DNA from: Salsuginibacillus halophilus
GTDB taxonomy: Bacteria > Bacillota > Bacilli > Bacillales > Marinococcaceae
DNA length: 64,000 nucleotides
NCBI RefSeq assembly: GCF_003014715.1
Contig: NZ_PYAV01000003.1
Location: 1-64,000, forward strand
Reading direction: 5' to 3'
In this document: one piece after another, positions 60,602 to 64,000 of the stretch
Numbering within the stretch: position 1 is the first letter of the stretch
How the letters are laid out: every line of letters starts with the position of its first letter
The notes under the pieces: generated by a model
Seen by the model: only the letters and a program-made list of their open reading frames with translations
Databases searched by the model: none
Told to the model about the DNA's origin: nothing
Position numbers and translations under genes: made by a program

Positions 60602-61636
60602 ATGTATACGGTGCAGCATGGTGACACGCTGGCTAAGCTCGCCGTTTTTTACGGAACGACGGTGAATGCTTGGTTGGATGAAAACGAAGAACTTGAACTT
60701 CGCACACCAGGATACTTAATCCCAGGAGAAAAACTGAAGCCGCCAAAGCGTGGGCGAAAGCGTACAGCGGCCCCTTATGAATGCGTAGAAGAGTTCGGTC
60801 CGCGTGAATTAAAGATATGGATGCAAAACTTACAGAACAAGGAATACGCTAACGTTCGTACAGAGTCCATCGGCGCATCTGTCCTGGGCTGGCCGCTTGA
60901 GTTGATCAAGCTCGGTCAAGGAAACAAAAAAATTTTTCTTAGCGCGGGATGGCACGCAAATGAATGGCACACATCCCTTTTTCTTATTCGGATGATTGAA
61001 GACCTGCTTAAAAACGAGAGCACTTATGATGGTGTAGAGGTTTCAGTTCTGCCAATGGTAAACCCAGATGGCATTCAACTCGTGCAGGAAGGGGTGTATC
61101 CCGGTCATCCATACAAAAACGAAGTTCTTTCGATCAATGACGGCGTACCGTTTTTTGATCACTGGACGGCGAACATACGCGGTGTGGATTTAAATCATCA
61201 ATGGCCGGCAGGGTGGAAGCGTGAAGCTTATACAAGCCCTCAGTCGGCAGCACCGAAGCATTACGGTGGAAAGGCACCATTAACGGAGCCTGAAACAAGA
61301 GCAGTGTATCAATGGGTGGAAGAGATTCAGCCGGATGCAGTGCTTGCTTTTCACTCCCAAGGTGAAGAAATTTTTTGGGGGTATCGGCAGAAAGAGCCGG
61401 CAGAAAGTGCATCATGGGCGGTAAGGCTCGCTCAGGCGAGTGCTTACCGGCCGATCCGTCAGGCAGATAGTTATGCAGGCTTTAAAGATTGGTTTATTGA
61501 CCGGTTTGAGAAGCCGGGATTTACGATTGAAATGGGTCGTGGAGAGAACCCGCTTCCGTTTGCGGCTTTTCCGAACATGTGGATCCACGGCAGACGGCTC
61601 GTTTATGAAGCACTACAGCTTGCAAATGAAGAATAA
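60602..61636 (+). CDS. LysM-M14 peptidase, gamma-D-glutamyl-L-diamino acid endopeptidase I type
   Basis: A 344-residue cell-wall peptidase. One LysM domain (residues 1-46, YTVQHGDTLAKLAVFYGTTV) is followed by an M14 zinc carboxypeptidase domain: ligands in WHANEWHTS (HxxE, near 119-122) and FHSQGEEIFW (near 252), catalytic Glu in FTIEMGRGENPLPF (near 310). YqgT/ENP I enzymes cut the gamma-D-Glu-diaminopimelate bond of peptidoglycan, often in sporulation; related proteins usually have two LysM units. ATG behind AAAGGGGGGG. Divergent from serA. Confidence 0.88.
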   Translation: MYTVQHGDTLAKLAVFYGTTVNAWLDENEELELRTPGYLIPGEKLKPPKRGRKRTAAPYECVEEFGPRELKIWMQNLQNKEYANVRTESIGASVLGWPLELIKLGQGNKKIFLSAGWHANEWHTSLFLIRMIEDLLKNESTYDGVEVSVLPMVNPDGIQLVQEGVYPGHPYKNEVLSINDGVPFFDHWTANIRGVDLNHQWPAGWKREAYTSPQSAAPKHYGGKAPLTEPETRAVYQWVEEIQPDAVLAFHSQGEEIFWGYRQKEPAESASWAVRLAQASAYRPIRQADSYAGFKDWFIDRFEKPGFTIEMGRGENPLPFAAFPNMWIHGRRLVYEALQLANEE

Positions 61637-61660
61637 GCTTTTAGACGTCTGTACGTAAAA

Positions 61661-62117
61661 GGGGCTGTCCCATAAGATATGATTAAAATGATAGGCATGG
61701 TAAATATACTTGCTTTCACCAATGGCACAATTGGGACATCGACTCAATCAGCGCTAACGCTTGATTTTGTCGTGTCTGCTTTGCCGCTGGGCCATCCTCA
61801 GGAAGTCGCCGTCTTTCGTATCGGTTACTTTTAAATTTGCGCATTATCAATCATTTCCAATTTTATTGTTCGTTTGATTGCTTATGAAGCGTCATTAAGA
61901 ATTGATTCATGTAGATATCGCTTGATCAAAAAGATCTCTACAATTCATGATCATTAAATAACGCAAGGCTGACAAGCATCGGCGGCGACGCCACCAGGAA
62001 CAGCGCGAGCCGAAAATCCCGCAGGCAGTGACTTTCTGCCGAGGAAGTTGAGGCCGTGCCTGGGGCAAGCGTCCGCCGAAAAAGCGACGTTAGCCCCCGC
62101 TTTATTTAAAAGTTTGT
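61661..62117. repeat. Dispersed intergenic repeat, copy C
   Basis: A 457-bp noncoding element. It starts GGGGCTGTCCCATAAGAT (reverse complement of the right end of copy A, similarity continuing to about 61750), contains AGTCGCCGTCTTTCG and the ATCAATCATTTCCAA...GAAGCGTCATTA block of copy A, and ends with the inverted GAAGTTGAGGCCGTGCC...GCGTCCGCCGAAAAAGCGAC...AAAAGTTTGT end block. No gene is present in 61637-62162. Confidence 0.85.
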
Positions 62118-62130
62118 ATACCCGCTGCGT

Positions 62131-62161
62131 AAAAAAGCCTCCAAAAATTGGAGGCCTTTTT
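62131..62161 (-). terminator. Terminator of ppa
   Basis: AAAAAGGCCTCCAA/TTGGAGGCTTTTTT stem on the minus strand immediately after the ppa stop; T runs on both strands. Confidence 0.88.
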
Positions 62162-62162
62162 A

Positions 62163-62654
62163 CTATTGGTTGTTGTAACGGTCAATGCAGTCTTCAACAA
62201 GCTTTGCGGCAGCTTCTGCATCTTCCCAAGCACCAATTTCAGTTGTTTTATTTTCCAAGTCTTTGTACGTCTTAAAGAAATGAGCAACCTCTTCAAGCTT
62301 ATGCTGAGGAATATCATTTAACGAAGTTACATTCTCAAAGCGCGGGTCTTCTGTCGGTACAGCGAGCAGTTTTTGATCTTCTTCGCCATCATCCACCATG
62401 TTTAAATAACCAATCACACGGGATTCGATCATGCAGCCTGGGAACGTTGGGTTATTGACAAGTACAAGAATATCAAGTGGATCTTCGTCCAGAGCGAGTG
62501 TTTTGTCTAAGTAGCCGTATTCTGCTGGGTAGAACATTGGAGAAAAGAGAACCCGATCAAGAACGTAAGCGCCTTTTTCTTTGTCAAATTCGTATTTGTT
62601 TTGAGAGCCTGTTGGGATTTCTACAATTGCATCTACAATTTTGTTTTCAGCCAT
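62163..62654 (-). CDS. ppa: Inorganic pyrophosphatase (family I)
   Basis: A 163-residue soluble family I pyrophosphatase, hydrolysing PPi to phosphate in the cytoplasm. The signature DEDPLDILVLVN (near residue 56) contains the Mg-binding aspartates; EIPTGSQNKYEFDKEKGAYV near the start and DDGEEDQKLLAVPTEDPRFE (near 88) are also family motifs. ATG behind GAAGGAGGAAGC. Many Bacillus species use family II enzymes instead. Own terminator on either side. Confidence 0.95.
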   Translation of the reverse strand: MAENKIVDAIVEIPTGSQNKYEFDKEKGAYVLDRVLFSPMFYPAEYGYLDKTLALDEDPLDILVLVNNPTFPGCMIESRVIGYLNMVDDGEEDQKLLAVPTEDPRFENVTSLNDIPQHKLEEVAHFFKTYKDLENKTTEIGAWEDAEAAAKLVEDCIDRYNNQ

Positions 62655-62680
62655 TTTGCTTCCTCCTTCAGTATGTACAT

Positions 62681-62713
62681 CCGAAAAGCCCGCCTTGAAA
62701 ACGGGCTTTTGCG
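62681..62713 (-). terminator. Terminator of fer
   Basis: AAAAGCCCG/CGGGCTTTT stem on the minus strand, between the fer stop and ppa start. Confidence 0.85.
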
Positions 62714-62718
62714 AGCGT

Positions 62719-62970
<252 letters not shown>

Positions 62971-63238
62971 TTAATACCTCCTGTTAAGCAGTTAAATCAA
63001 CCTGGGCTGCAGGTGTAGTTCTTTTCGTTCTCAGTCATATTGTATGCCGAAAACTGCAACTTTTCAACAGTGCCATTTTGAATTCCTCTCGTTTTTCATG
63101 TGATATCCGGTAAAATTAAGCTTTAAACGTCATTTTCTATAAGATTGTAACGCTGGTGCTTCAGTCTTTTTTTGTATCCCCGGTCATGATAAACTTAAAA
63201 AAACTGTTCGAACCCCCGCGAAAAAGGATGTGCCCGTC

Positions 63239-64000
63239 ATGCAGACCCGCTTTAGTTCCATGCTCCTCCTTCACATGCTCGAAAAAGTTGAGACATTTCG
63301 AACACCGCGCTCCGTTTATCATATCGTCACCGGCAAACGCTCTGCACAAACGTTGCAGGATGCACGTTGGTTTCATCTTGATCACTGGTTTCACATCTAT
63401 CCGCATTGGCGTGAAGCTGCATTTTACACTGAGATTGATGCCGCTCTAAAAACCGGTTGGCTTGCACTTGAGGAAGAAGGGATGTACAGCGTTACACCTG
63501 CCGGTCGGGCACAGCTTCAAATGTATCAAAAAGATCAGCCTTTTCCTGCTGCTGTTAACGGATGGCGCTTTGCAGCAGGCTCTCGCGCTTTTTGGCCTCG
63601 CCTCCATTTAGCTGTACATACGCTCTCTCATTTAGCTGCCAAAGAGACAAGCTTTCGTCCGGCGGAAGGGTCCGCACAAGTTCAGCAGTATATCAAGGCA
63701 TGGCTTAAAGGGCAGCGCTCTACATATCAAGAACTCGCAGCGAATTTGTACAGCGAGTTGGAACGAATGCTTCAAGAGCTGCCGGCTTCTTCTGCAGCGT
63801 CAGCTGCGGGCAGGTTAAGTGGCTTGGGAATGTCAGGACGTACGCTCGGGCAGCTTGCGGTCTCGCTTAATCTTGAAGAAGAAAGGGTGAAAATCGAATG
63901 GCTGAATGCTTTGCACTTTATTCTCCAAACGTTAACGAAAGACCCTGGAGACTATCCTTTACTTGCTTCACTTGCCGCTGATATTTTAGCGCAGCCCCGG
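63239..64000 (+). CDS. ypbB: YpbB, helix-turn-helix protein of the recQ locus (partial, 3' end outside window)
   Basis: The first 254 codons of an open frame running off the window end. It starts MQTRFSSMLLLHMLEKVETF behind AAAAAGGATG and continues with RSVYHIVTGKRSAQTLQDA, a segment shared with YpbB, and GLGMSGRTLGQLAVSLNLEE. In B. subtilis YpbB (about 350 residues) is encoded between fer and recQ and has a C-terminal helix-turn-helix; the fer gene here is adjacent and divergent. The function is unclear, possibly linked to RecQ helicase. The remaining codons and recQ would lie beyond 64000. Confidence 0.82.
   Translation, partial: MQTRFSSMLLLHMLEKVETFRTPRSVYHIVTGKRSAQTLQDARWFHLDHWFHIYPHWREAAFYTEIDAALKTGWLALEEEGMYSVTPAGRAQLQMYQKDQPFPAAVNGWRFAAGSRAFWPRLHLAVHTLSHLAAKETSFRPAEGSAQVQQYIKAWLKGQRSTYQELAANLYSELERMLQELPASSAASAAGRLSGLGMSGRTLGQLAVSLNLEEERVKIEWLNALHFILQTLTKDPGDYPLLASLAADILAQPR

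Noticed and set aside
63161-63449. Two overlapping short frames (plus and minus) at the fer-ypbB boundary
   Set aside because: They overlap the long open frame starting at 63239, which has a good ribosome binding site, runs to the window end and matches YpbB in content and gene order.

Overview
The window is a low-to-mid GC chromosomal segment of a spore-forming member of the Bacillaceae, probably a halophile or alkaliphile. Supporting signs are a FMN-riboswitch riboflavin operon, scpAB, dacB-spmAB, spoVA and gerA-type operons, the spore proteins Tlp and SspM, a T-box in front of serA, a CIRCE operator, frequent TTG/GTG starts behind strong GGAGG sites, and very acidic exported proteins such as the ProX-like binding protein. 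No tRNA, rRNA, CRISPR array, phage gene or intact transposase was seen.

Layout: 1-325 holds a 21-bp tandem array and the terminator of ywbE. At 0.3-2.3 kb are ywbE and a chemoreceptor without an N-terminal membrane anchor. At 2.3-6.6 kb is the riboflavin operon (riboswitch, ribD-ribE-ribBA-ribH, then ribT). At 6.6-8.7 kb are ypuF (opposite strand) and scpA-scpB. At 8.7-9.45 kb is a dispersed repeat. At 9.5-13.0 kb is a sporulation module (YhcN-like protein, spoVAC, spoVAD, spoVAEb, plus a convergent DUF421/YetF gene) resembling the spoVA2mob gene set. At 13.1-15.4 kb is dacB-spmA-spmB.

From 15.4 to 43.7 kb about 28 kb of accessory genes separate spmB from rluB, which are adjacent in B. subtilis. 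This stretch holds two paralogous small proteins with sigma-B-like promoters, an EamA transporter, a MerR-controlled fatty-acid operon whose acyl-CoA synthetase has an in-frame stop, tlp, an MtnE-like aminotransferase, htpX, an orphan glycine-betaine-type binding protein, cydDC, sspM, an abgT/abgA-type operon with three M20 amidohydrolases and an unusual three-domain regulator, ykhA, a haloacid dehalogenase, a phosphinothricin-type acetyltransferase and yjiH.

From 43.7 kb the conserved backbone resumes: rluB, resB, resC, resD, resE (resA is absent and a structured leader precedes resB). Then come a methyltransferase, a PduO-type adenosyltransferase, a gerA-type operon behind a good sigma-G promoter, htpG with a CIRCE operator, serA with a T-box, a LysM/M14 peptidase, ppa, fer and the start of ypbB, which is cut by the window end.

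The most interesting items are the abg-type operon with its degenerate-GGDEF-like regulator, the dispersed repeat family (one copy flanked by 9-bp direct repeats inside the serA terminator), the three unrelated intergenic arrays that share a 21-bp period, the interrupted acyl-CoA synthetase, CIRCE on htpG, and the resA-less res operon. Functions are assigned from recalled family motifs and gene order; no database search was run.
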